From JAVBNA01 sp031551875 (GTDB lineage Bacteria > Bacillota > Clostridia > Oscillospirales > Acutalibacteraceae): DNA of 19,498 nucleotides. The notes beneath the pieces were generated by a model, which was not told the DNA's origin, ran no database searches, and saw only the letters and a list, made by a program, of their open reading frames with translations. Of this stretch, positions 7,279-14,910 are shown one piece after another (within the stretch, counting starts at the first letter, position 1; every line of letters begins with the position of its first letter). The stretch spans positions 1-19,498 of the forward strand of contig JAVBNA010000039.1 in assembly GCA_031551875.1 (NCBI GenBank). The letters are read 5' to 3'. The position numbers and the translations under genes are program-made.

Positions 7279-10200
7279 TCAAAGGCACATCTGCATGATG
7301 ATGGTCACGTCACCGACGTTGATCCTGCCATCCCTGTTGACGTCGGCCGCTTTGAGCTGACGGGGTGTGAGTTCCCTGCTGCCCGCAAGGTACTGCATCA
7401 GCATGATGGCGTCGGCCAGACCGACCTCGTCGTCCAGCGTGACATCACCGATCATCGGGGGTATCCCCATAATTGCGACTTCCATCATATAGAGATTACC
7501 GTCTGCAACCTCTGCGTCGGCATCCCAGAAGGTCAGTTTGTCATACGGGAACGAAACCAGGGTAGAGACATCATCCAGCAGGTCGGCCTTTGCAGTGAAG
7601 GTTGCGTATCCGACGATCTTGTCGCCGTCATAGCCGTCACTCGAAGCCGCGTTGAAGGTATTTCCGCTGGACTGGAGCATGAAGCCCTTCGCGGCGCTGA
7701 GAGATTCGAGTGTGAGCAACGAGCTGTCATACACGATCGTCCCTTTTACGCCGGCAATGTTCACGGCGTCCGCAAGCATGATCGGAACAGTAACCGTTCC
7801 GCCGGTGGCCACGGTAATGATGCTCTGGCCTTTGTTTGTGACGAAGCAGGTTGCGGTACGGTTTCCGTCCTCGGTCGTAACGGTAATGGTCGCAGTGCCG
7901 GGCTTGCCGACGACTGTGAGTTTGCCATTTTGATCGACCAGGATAATCTCCTCGTCGCTGGAGGACCAAGTTACATTTTTGTTGAGCGCCGTGGAAGGTA
8001 CAACTGTAGCGGTCAGGATCGCAGTTGTATCTCTGTCAAGTGTCAACGTCGTCTTGTCCAAAGTGACGCCCGAAACCGATTCGCTTACGATTCTCGCCAA
8101 GACGTCGTACACGGGTTTAATCTCGGACTTGAGCGCGAATTTGGCAGCCGAAAGCGTTCTGGCGGCGGCCACAAGCTCTGTCTCCACGCCCGGGAAGCTT
8201 TCGGTCATCGCGTCGGCCAGTGCGGCGAGTTCATTTTTCATCGCGGTCGTCGCATCGTCATAAGGCGCGTTTGCAAAGGTGGTGGCGAAATTGACATCAA
8301 GACTCTCAACCGGCAGAATGCTGTAGTTGAAATTATACGTCTTGTTGTTCACCTCGACGCGGTACGGGGTCATCGGATAAGCGCCCCAGCTGTTGTCGCC
8401 GCCGACGCCTGTGCTTGTGATGGCCACGCGCAGCGTGATGTCATTCCGCTTGGTTAACTGATAAGGATGGACAAACAGTGACGCTGCGTCATTACCGGGC
8501 AGGGGGTTGAAATCTTCCGCTCTGTAATGCAGGGCGTTAAACTGAATGAGCGAGGTGTCAGCAACCGTGGCGCTGTTCGGCGGTGTGGGGATCGTGCCGC
8601 TGCCCTTGAATACCATACCGAAGCCATTGTCATCGGTCAGGGCAAACCAGCGGGTGTCCACCTTCATGCCGGTTTCCTGCGCACGGACATATTGGAAATA
8701 GTTGTCGGTTACCGTGCTCTGATTGATTTGCACAGGATATCCCGTTTTGCGGTCGGCATAGGTCTCACTTCTGCGGCCAAGCCAGGTCATGTTTTCAAAG
8801 TCGCCCTTGACCGTCATGATGCTGCCGATTTCGGGGGCGTAGTTGTGGTTGCTTGACTGCTGTCCGAATGAATAGGTGTAACCAACATTGACTTCGCCAT
8901 TGGGGTAGATCGTATAAATTGTTTTATAGGTGGCGCCCGTCTTGTTGGGGAAGGTGCCGGTTACGGTTACCGTCGTGGTGCTTTCGCCCGGAGTGACCTC
9001 CACATTTGCATCGGTCGTCCTGGTGCTGCCTGTGGTTCTCCAGTTCTGGTTTACCAGGAAGGTCGCGCTGGTGTTGGTGCCGCCGGTGTACCACGCTCTT
9101 TCATTTTCGTTGGGGGCACGCCAGAAGTTAGGCTCTGCACCCGAAACGAGAAGGTCGCGGCCCTTGAATTGATAAGAGCTGATCGTTCCGCTTGACTTGT
9201 CGATGGTGACAGCGAAGTCGGTGCCTGTGATCTTGACATCGTTGTCGCCATCGGTTACGTTCATGCTGCCGTTCGGTGCGGCGGCTGCTTCGGGTCCCTG
9301 GTTGAAGTCAACCGCGAACTGATCCTCGGCAATCACATGTCCGGCCTTGGCCCAGAGGGTATCATTTTTCTCTTTAAACACGACGTTGAAGAAATACTCT
9401 GCGCCGGGTTTAACCGTTGTAGGAAGGGTAAAGGGAATCGCAAACGTCTTGCTTGTCATGGAAGTGCTGGCAACGCCCGACGGAGCCGGATCAATGTCAA
9501 GCACACCGGTACCGCTCTGAATGACTTTGCCGTTTTCCTTGAGCTCCCAAACCATGTTGTACTTGTTGGCGTTGGTAAAGCTGAATTTGTTGCTGACGGT
9601 GTATGTTCCGGCCTCTAAATCAAGATCAGAAGCCTTCAGCATACGGTAACCATACTTGACCTGCTGCAAACCCGGATGGGGTGTGCGGTCGGCGCTGACC
9701 AGGCCGTTACACATAATGTTGCCCGAATGGCTGGCCGTGCCCCAGCTGCCGTTCCAGTCGCCGCCGAAGCCCAGATACCACTTGGTCGGATCACCCGGTA
9801 CGGGCGTATACTGAGCCTGATCCACCCAGTCCCAGATAAATCCGCCGCTGGTCTTCGGGGTTTCAAAGATCTCAATGTATTCATCCATGTTACCGCACGA
9901 GTTGCCAAACGAGTGGAGGTATTCGCACTGGAGGGTCGGTTTGGTTTGGGTATTGACCGTGTTTCTCCAGCCGGAGACTGTGGCGTACATGCCGCTGTAC
10001 CAATCGGCGCCCGGCGTTGCGGTCTGCTGGTACTGGGCGTGTGTGGGCCTGGACGGATCCTTTTCTTTCGCGAAATACGTCGTCCAGCCATGGTACGCTT
10101 CAACAGCCGCAGCGTTGATGCTGTTGTTCTCGTTGCCCATGGACCAGGAGACGACGCACGGATAGTTCCAGTCGCGCTGCATCATGGTGTTGACGCGGTC

Positions 10201-11748
10201 GCGCAGGGACGGTCCCCAGGCGTTGACTGTGTTCAGCGAGTTGACGACCGACGTAGCACCGTGGCACTCTATGTTGGCCTCGTCCATTACATACAGTCCA
10301 TACTCGTCGCACAGGTCATAGTAGCGGGTGTCGTGCGGATAGTGGGACATGCGGAAGGCGTTGACGTTGTTCTGCTTCATGAGCTCAATATCCTTGCGGA
10401 TCAGGTTCATGTTCTGCGTGAAGCCGGTCTCCGGGTTGGATTCATGCTGGTTCACACCGTGGAAAACGATACGGGTGCCGTTGAGCAGGAAACGAACGTC
10501 CAGCGTGCCGTTGTTGACGACCTTCACCTGACGGAAGCCAATCCGGATACATGTGACCTCTGTCACATTCGCGCCGTTCTTCATGGTCAGAACAAGCTTG
10601 TAAAGATTGGGTGACTCCGCCGACCAGAGGGCGGGCGTTGCAACCCGCATGTTGAATTCCAGGTTGGCGCCGACATAGTTGTTGCCCAGAAGGTTTTGCT
10701 TTGTTGCAAAAGTAGCTGCGGTTTCATTGCCTACTTCTCCAACGACAGCGCCGCTTGCATCATAAAGCTTAGCGGACAGACGCGCGCCGTTGCGCTGTGC
10801 GGCTGTGGCGCCAAGATCGCGGAGCAGAGCCTTGATGTTCAGATTCCAGTCGCCGTTATACTGATCTTCAACGACCGGCGTGGTCATGGTCTGGAAATCA
10901 TACAGGTCAACCTTGGAGCGGGCGACAAGACCGACGCTGCGGAAGATACCGGAGAGACGGTTCATGTCCTGAAGCTCAAACCAGCTGCCCGAGTTCCAGC
11001 GGAATGCCTGCACGACAATGACGTTTTGGCCGTCATAATTGATGTAAGGCGTAATGTCGAAATCTTTTTGGGTAAAGCTGTCCTCGGCGTATCCGACCTG
11101 ATGGCCGTTGACCCAGACATAGCAGTTTGTGCCGACACCGTCAAAGTGAACAAATACGGAGCGGTTATCGGTTTTCCACTGTGCCGGGACGGTGAATGTG
11201 CGGCGATATGTACCAACAGGGTTGTAGTTTTTCGGTGCGGCAGGCTGAGAAATGCCTGTGTTGCGCAGTTGGTTTCCTTCCTTGTCATAATACGTGCCGC
11301 CCCAGGATGTGCCTGAGGTCATGAAGATCAGGCCGTCGTATTTGAAGGAACCGTCTGCGTTCCAGTTGTTCTGCCAGTTCTTGGGAACCTCGGTTGTGTC
11401 CCAGCCGCTGGCATCAAATCCGACCTCGGTAAATCCGGGCATGCTCTCATCCGTGGGACGGTTGGCGGGATTGTGGGCCCAGTAAAAATTCCACGTGCCG
11501 TCGAGGGAAGAGTAAAGGTCACTCTTTTGTTTTTCAAGCGTAAAATATTTGAGCGCATCCGCTTCGTTGGTATAGGAAATAAAGTTCGCGTGGGGGTCTT
11601 CACGGTTGACCGCAAAGGTCGCGTTTGTGTCCCACTCGTTGCCGGTCCATAATGCGTCAGCCGACGCGGATAAAGTCGCGGCAGGGGAAACAAATAAAAG
11701 GCTTAGGGCCAAAAGTGCTGCCATCAAAAGTAATACTCTTTTTTTCAT
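7279..11748 (-). CDS. Secreted GH2 beta-galactosidase-type enzyme with Big_2, cohesin-like and dockerin modules
   Basis: This 1489-aa secreted enzyme is of the LacZ type. Approximate residues: signal peptide 1-30; jelly-roll sugar-binding domain 85-290 (SSLDGTWNFYWA); Ig-like domain to about 430; TIM barrel with acid/base E540 in SWSMGNENN and nucleophile E609 in QCEYLHSFGNS, then GGFIWDWVDQ; LacZ domain-5-like region with FWRAPNENERAW near 875-890 and ALHYRAEDF near 1080. A Big_2 Ig domain (about 1224-1300), a cohesin-like module (about 1310-1428) and a type I dockerin (about 1431-1489) follow. Activity on a terminal beta-galactoside or related sugar is expected from the family, but the substrate is not certain. 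GGGAGGA sits 7 nt before the start. The first dockerin loop is degenerate (DVTLDDEVGLAD); the second is canonical (DVNRDGRINVGD). Confidence 0.93.
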   Translation of the reverse strand: MKKRVLLLMAALLALSLLFVSPAATLSASADALWTGNEWDTNATFAVNREDPHANFISYTNEADALKYFTLEKQKSDLYSSLDGTWNFYWAHNPANRPTDESMPGFTEVGFDASGWDTTEVPKNWQNNWNADGSFKYDGLIFMTSGTSWGGTYYDKEGNQLRNTGISQPAAPKNYNPVGTYRRTFTVPAQWKTDNRSVFVHFDGVGTNCYVWVNGHQVGYAEDSFTQKDFDITPYINYDGQNVIVVQAFRWNSGSWFELQDMNRLSGIFRSVGLVARSKVDLYDFQTMTTPVVEDQYNGDWNLNIKALLRDLGATAAQRNGARLSAKLYDASGAVVGEVGNETAATFATKQNLLGNNYVGANLEFNMRVATPALWSAESPNLYKLVLTMKNGANVTEVTCIRIGFRQVKVVNNGTLDVRFLLNGTRIVFHGVNQHESNPETGFTQNMNLIRKDIELMKQNNVNAFRMSHYPHDTRYYDLCDEYGLYVMDEANIECHGATSVVNSLNTVNAWGPSLRDRVNTMMQRDWNYPCVVSWSMGNENNSINAAAVEAYHGWTTYFAKEKDPSRPTHAQYQQTATPGADWYSGMYATVSGWRNTVNTQTKPTLQCEYLHSFGNSCGNMDEYIEIFETPKTSGGFIWDWVDQAQYTPVPGDPTKWYLGFGGDWNGSWGTASHSGNIMCNGLVSADRTPHPGLQQVKYGYRMLKASDLDLEAGTYTVSNKFSFTNANKYNMVWELKENGKVIQSGTGVLDIDPAPSGVASTSMTSKTFAIPFTLPTTVKPGAEYFFNVVFKEKNDTLWAKAGHVIAEDQFAVDFNQGPEAAAAPNGSMNVTDGDNDVKITGTDFAVTIDKSSGTISSYQFKGRDLLVSGAEPNFWRAPNENERAWYTGGTNTSATFLVNQNWRTTGSTRTTDANVEVTPGESTTTVTVTGTFPNKTGATYKTIYTIYPNGEVNVGYTYSFGQQSSNHNYAPEIGSIMTVKGDFENMTWLGRRSETYADRKTGYPVQINQSTVTDNYFQYVRAQETGMKVDTRWFALTDDNGFGMVFKGSGTIPTPPNSATVADTSLIQFNALHYRAEDFNPLPGNDAASLFVHPYQLTKRNDITLRVAITSTGVGGDNSWGAYPMTPYRVEVNNKTYNFNYSILPVESLDVNFATTFANAPYDDATTAMKNELAALADAMTESFPGVETELVAAARTLSAAKFALKSEIKPVYDVLARIVSESVSGVTLDKTTLTLDRDTTAILTATVVPSTALNKNVTWSSSDEEIILVDQNGKLTVVGKPGTATITVTTEDGNRTATCFVTNKGQSIITVATGGTVTVPIMLADAVNIAGVKGTIVYDSSLLTLESLSAAKGFMLQSSGNTFNAASSDGYDGDKIVGYATFTAKADLLDDVSTLVSFPYDKLTFWDADAEVADGNLYMMEVAIMGIPPMIGDVTLDDEVGLADAIMLMQYLAGSRELTPRQLKAADVNRDGRINVGDVTIIMQMCL

Positions 11749-11800
11749 TAAAGAATCCTCCCTGTTTCATAAGTCTCTACTCACGTCATTCCACAGAAAT

Positions 11801-11837
11801 GCCGGCAAAAACCAGAGAATTAAACCGGTTGGCCGGC
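11801..11837 (-). promoter_or_regulatory. Hairpin in the leader of the GH2 gene
   Basis: GCCGGC at 11801-11806 pairs with GCCGGC at 11832-11837, reinforced by AACC 11810-11813 with GGTT 11827-11830. No T run follows, so it is not a terminator. It lies in the 5' leader, about 50 nt before the start codon, and could affect message stability or translation. Confidence 0.4.
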
Positions 11838-11958
11838 TCAACAAAATTCTTTTTCAATTCCCTCCTTTTTACGCAATCTCTTCACCTGCACTTCTCCTAA
11901 AAAAATTCACCTCCTGTCGTAACAGCAATTCGTTTTTTTGCACTCGATATTCGAATTT

Positions 11959-11987
11959 ATTCTAACACTATCCACTAAAAAAGTCAA
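11959..11987 (-). promoter_or_regulatory. Promoter of the GH2 gene
   Basis: On the minus strand, TTGACT (11982-11987), a 17-nt spacer and TAGAAT (11959-11964) form a good sigma-A-type promoter in AT-rich DNA. The predicted start near 11952 gives a leader of about 200 nt, which holds the hairpin at 11801-11837 and several purine-rich ribosome-site-like motifs. The remaining stretch 11988-12223 shows no gene I can support. Confidence 0.7.
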
Positions 11988-12223
11988 TATTATATGCAAT
12001 AAATTATTAAAAACTATAAACATTATTAGACTTGCGGAAATATTATTATAATCCACAGAACATCATCACTTTAATTGGTTAATAAGCGAATTGAAAAAAC
12101 AGAAGTCCCAAAAATATGCGCAAATGATTCAATATATGCGACAGAGAATTTCGGACAGGCACGGGGTGGGCTTAACGGTATCCAAAAACACAAGGAATCC
12201 GGCACCGTTTGAGAGTAGCACAG

Positions 12224-12241
12224 GCCGCCCTTATGGGCGGC
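12224..12241. terminator. Terminator-like hairpin after the small gene
   Basis: A perfect 7-bp GC-rich stem (GCCGCCC/GGGCGGC) with a TTAT loop starts 3 nt past the stop codon of the minus-strand small gene. Neither side has a strong T run, so its efficiency as an intrinsic terminator is doubtful. Confidence 0.45.
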
Positions 12242-12244
12242 ACT

Positions 12245-12448
12245 TTATGCGTTTGGCGGACGTTTTGTACGATTTGTCCCCGCCTCAAAGTGGTACATCT
12301 CTTTATAGGATTCTATTTCTTCCTCCGTGCATGGCGCGGCAGGGATCAGCCCGGTGCAATCGGTGGCCGAGCTGACCTGGAAGTTGGTACAGCGCTCGAG
12401 ATCAATGCGCTCCCCGTAGTCTGTACGCTGCTTTTTATTCTTTTCCAT
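12245..12448 (-). CDS. Small hypothetical protein (67 aa)
   Basis: The product is a short hydrophilic protein beginning MEKNKKQRTDYGERIDLER and including a Cys-containing stretch (TDCTGLIPAAPCTEEEIESYKEMY). There is no signal peptide or membrane segment. GAGGAGA lies 7-8 nt before the ATG, the spacing of a real ribosome site, and a hairpin follows the stop codon closely. The sequence has the look of a small protein shared among Clostridia, but I cannot name a function. The two cysteines, in TDCTG and PCTEEE, might be functional (inference). It stands alone between the GH2 leader and tRNA-Val. Confidence 0.65.
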   Translation of the reverse strand: MEKNKKQRTDYGERIDLERCTNFQVSSATDCTGLIPAAPCTEEEIESYKEMYHFEAGTNRTKRPPNA

Positions 12449-12550
12449 GATAATTTCTCCTCTCAGATGTATTCATAGCTTGCCCAAGCGGCCGCGCATT
12501 ATTTCGGACGTATGTGAAAGGGTAAAACAGGATTTTTTCTCAATCAGTCA

Positions 12551-12579
12551 TTGACATTTATCTTAAATTATTATATTAT
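12551..12579 (+). promoter_or_regulatory. Promoter of tRNA-Val
   Basis: TTGACA (12551-12556), a 17-nt spacer and TATTAT (12574-12579) lie about 20 nt before the tRNA 5' end. Confidence 0.75.
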
Positions 12580-12597
12580 ATATCTCACGGTCGATGC

Positions 12598-12674
12598 GGG
12601 GATATAGCTCAGCTGGTTAGAGCGCTCGCTTCACATGCGAGAGGTCACGGGTTCGAGTCCCCTTATCCCCACCA
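12598..12674 (+). tRNA. tRNA-Val (anticodon CAC)
   Basis: A full cloverleaf of 77 nt is visible. The acceptor stem is GGGGATA (12598-12604) with TATCCCC (12664-12670), the D arm contains AGCTCAGCTGGTTAGAGC, and the anticodon stem CTCGC/GCGAG closes the loop TTCACAT, giving anticodon CAC. The T arm contains GGTTCGAGTCC. The discriminator is A and the CCA tail is encoded. It has its own promoter and terminator, so it is a single-gene unit. Confidence 0.97.
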
Positions 12675-12683
12675 CAGGAATAA

Positions 12684-12729
12684 TCCCCCGAAACCCGCAT
12701 GAAGCGCGGGTTTCGGGGGATTTCCTTTT
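12684..12729 (+). terminator. Intrinsic terminator after tRNA-Val
   Basis: A 15-bp stem (12684-12698 with 12706-12720, core CCCCCGAAACCCGC) with loop ATGAAGC is followed by TTTCCTTTTA, ten nucleotides after the tRNA 3' end. Confidence 0.92.
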
Positions 12730-12820
12730 ATGCAAAAGACATCGGCCATTCCGGGCATTGCATAAATTGTCAAAAAATCTTGTAAATTTAAAACTTTTAA
12801 GTGCATTATTTTAATGTGTA

Positions 12821-12829
12821 TGATATAAT
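12821..12829 (+). promoter_or_regulatory. Extended -10 promoter of the sugar-binding protein gene
   Basis: TGATATAAT contains a perfect TATAAT (12824-12829) with the TG of an extended -10. No good -35 is visible 17 nt upstream. Transcription would start near 12836, giving a leader of about 115 nt. A perfect palindrome, CTATCGTGATAG (12852-12863), lies just downstream and could be a repressor operator. Confidence 0.5.
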
Positions 12830-12950
12830 TAAATATAAATCATGATCGGTTCTATCGTGATAGAAAGGAGCGTGCCAATAAGATCACTATATGAGCAAAA
12901 ACAATATAAAAAATAAAACAACGTTTGAAAATCCTAAAAGGAGACGAATA

Positions 12951-14462
12951 ATGATGAAAAAGAAAATACTGGCTTTCCTGCTTGCGCTCACGCTGGGCGC
13001 GTCGGCTATGACGGTACAAGCCGCTGGCACGTCCTCCCCGGCCACGCCCGCGGCAGTGCAAAGCAATGTTGCCGCCGTGAAAATCGGTTCCTCGACCGCG
13101 TTCATCAACAACAAAAAAACCATGATTGATGCAAATAACAAAAAGGTAGTTCCGATTAAGATCAGCGGAAAAACCATGCTCCCACTGCGGTTTTGCGCGA
13201 CGTCCATGGGAGGCACCTGTAAATATATTTCCGACAAGGATTACATCACCGTCAAGGTGGGCGGCAAAACCGCTATGTTTAAAATTAAATCCAAGGAAAT
13301 GCGAATTGTTGACAACAACGGAAATCTTCTGCAGAAGGTCCAGCTTGACGTCCCGGCAACCAAGGTCAATACACGCGTCATGGTGCCGGTTCGCGCCATT
13401 TCTCAGGGTTTGGGCAGCACGGTTTTCTATCAGAAAATTGGCAAGGAAGAGTTCGTTCTGATCAGCACAAAAGCGCTGACCGCGCAGCAAAAAGCCGACC
13501 AAATTGCTTTGTTTACGGGCAACACGGTCACGATCGGCGTACTGGTGTTCAGGTTTGACGACACCTATATTTCCACCATTCGTACGGCGCTTGAGAAGTA
13601 TGCGGCTAAAGCCGGCGTGGAGGTGGTTCTTGACATGAGGGACGCGCGGGGCGATCAAGCCAGGCAGAATGACCAATTGGACGCGCTGTGCAAGAAAAAG
13701 GTCAACGCACTGCTGATCAATGCGGTTGACGCTTCTTTGGCGCAAGGTCTTGCAACCAAGGCTAAATCAGCGGGCATCCCCGCCATTTTCTTTAACAGAG
13801 AACCCTCAAAAAAAGTGATTCAGTCGGCGAACGGACTGTATGTTGGCACAGATATCAATGCGCCCGGCAAAATGCAGGGCGACCTCCTCGCCAAGTTGTG
13901 GGCTTCTGGCACGAGGTTTGACCTTAATGGAGATGGCAAATGCCAGTATCTCATATTCAAAGGAGAACCCGGCAACCCCGAAGCCGAGGCCCGCACAAAA
14001 TATTGCGTGGATCAGGCGGTTGCCAAAGGCATGAGCATGGATTCCCTTGTGAAAAATCCGGTTGTTGCCAACTGGGATGTCGCTCAGGCTCAGATTAAGA
14101 TGGAAGCCTATATCGCTTCTCATAGAGACAAGATCGAGGCGGTATTCTGCAACAACGATGACATGGCACTGGGTGTCATTGCGGCTCTCAACGAGGCGGG
14201 CTACAACAAGGGGGATATGAATAAAGGCAAATGGATTCCGGTTCTCGGCATTGACGCGACTGACGCCGGTGTCGCTGAGGTTAAGGCGGGCAAAATGTAC
14301 GCGACCGTTAAGCAGGACGCCGACGCCATGGGCAAAGCGCTGATCGCCGTTGGCATCAACGCCGCCCAAAAGAAGCCTTCGCCTTTCTTACAGGACACCG
14401 GGTACAAACTCGCGGGAGACGGCTTCTCGATTCGGATCCCGTACGTGGCGGTCACCAAATAA
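12951..14462 (+). CDS. Secreted MglB-type sugar-binding protein fused to a copper-amine-oxidase N-terminal domain
   Basis: The 503-aa product has a signal peptide (MMKKKILAFLLALTLGASA, likely cut at VQA-AG) without a lipobox Cys. A copper-amine-oxidase N-terminal-like domain follows at about 40-178 (typical MLPLRF and MVPVRAISQGLGS motifs), then a periplasmic-binding domain at about 190-503 very like E. coli MglB (galactose/glucose-binding). Shared with MglB: DD at 203-204 (D14 equivalent), FNREP, the calcium loop DLNGDGKCQ, GEPGNPEAEAR, ANWDVAQ, NNDDMA, GIDA and the end RIPYV. MglB His152 is Asn342 here and Asp154 is Glu344, so specificity may differ. I start it at 12951 because AAGGAG is 7 nt upstream; the in-frame ATG at 12891 lacks a well-spaced site. 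No permease or ATPase gene is adjacent, so a role in sensing or delivery to a distant transporter is inferred. Confidence 0.88.
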   Translation: MMKKKILAFLLALTLGASAMTVQAAGTSSPATPAAVQSNVAAVKIGSSTAFINNKKTMIDANNKKVVPIKISGKTMLPLRFCATSMGGTCKYISDKDYITVKVGGKTAMFKIKSKEMRIVDNNGNLLQKVQLDVPATKVNTRVMVPVRAISQGLGSTVFYQKIGKEEFVLISTKALTAQQKADQIALFTGNTVTIGVLVFRFDDTYISTIRTALEKYAAKAGVEVVLDMRDARGDQARQNDQLDALCKKKVNALLINAVDASLAQGLATKAKSAGIPAIFFNREPSKKVIQSANGLYVGTDINAPGKMQGDLLAKLWASGTRFDLNGDGKCQYLIFKGEPGNPEAEARTKYCVDQAVAKGMSMDSLVKNPVVANWDVAQAQIKMEAYIASHRDKIEAVFCNNDDMALGVIAALNEAGYNKGDMNKGKWIPVLGIDATDAGVAEVKAGKMYATVKQDADAMGKALIAVGINAAQKKPSPFLQDTGYKLAGDGFSIRIPYVAVTK

Positions 14463-14545
14463 CCGGTATTGACACCGGGGCAAGCCCGAACCCTTGCTCG
14501 AAGGGGCGGGGTATTATACCTTGTTGTTACTTCGCAATAAAGAAA

Positions 14546-14585
14546 GCAGCCCCTCCCACAGCCAGCCGGCCACGGGAGGGGCTGC
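14546..14585. terminator. Strong hairpin after the sugar-binding protein gene
   Basis: A perfect 12-bp stem, GCAGCCCCTCCC (14546-14557) with GGGAGGGGCTGC (14574-14585), lies about 85 nt after the stop codon. The T-rich tail is better on the minus strand (TTTCTTTATT) than on the plus strand, yet the only gene it could end is on the plus strand. It is probably a bidirectional terminator. The remaining stretch up to 14910 has some GC-rich small hairpins near 14650-14700 but no gene I can support. Confidence 0.6.
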
Positions 14586-14910
14586 CTCATGTCAATTTAC
14601 TTTTGAGTTCCTTCTTTCCTTACGAAATTCCGGGGGTTTCACAAAGTGAAAACGCGGCTAAAGCCCGCAACCGGCTAAGCTGCATGCCGCTGCGTCGCCA
14701 GTCTTACAGACGAAAAATATCCTTGCAAATCTTGGATCGCTTTTCAAGTTCGTCAATTGTTTTTCAGATTTACCAACATAATTTATGTTAACCGTACTAT
14801 TAAAGAATTATTAACCACAAAACCTGAAATTTCTCAAATTCACACTTGCCCATTATTCCCATATTATGTAATGCACATTTAAATGCATAGAAAAGGATAG
14901 GTAAGTTGAA

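Noticed and set aside
7243..8457. Plus-strand open frame of 404 codons opposite the GH2 C-terminus
   Set aside because: It is the antisense of the Big_2, cohesin and dockerin modules, and has no family resemblance and no ribosome site.
12091..12375. Plus-strand frame overlapping the small minus-strand gene
   Set aside because: It begins with TTG without a ribosome site and runs through the hairpin at 12224-12241; the opposite strand has a better gene.
14641..14715. Resemblance to a c-di-GMP-I (GEMM) riboswitch: CGCAA, CTAAGCTGCATGCCG and GCCAG appear in the right order before the propeller gene
   Set aside because: The most conserved core (ACGCAAAGCC and the GAAA tetraloop hairpin) is not present and the spacing is about 10 nt too short. 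A covariance-model search with RF01051 would decide.
14603..14791. Open frame of 62 codons between the sugar-binding protein and propeller genes
   Set aside because: No ribosome site, no recognisable domain, and it covers GC-rich hairpins that look like RNA structure or noise.
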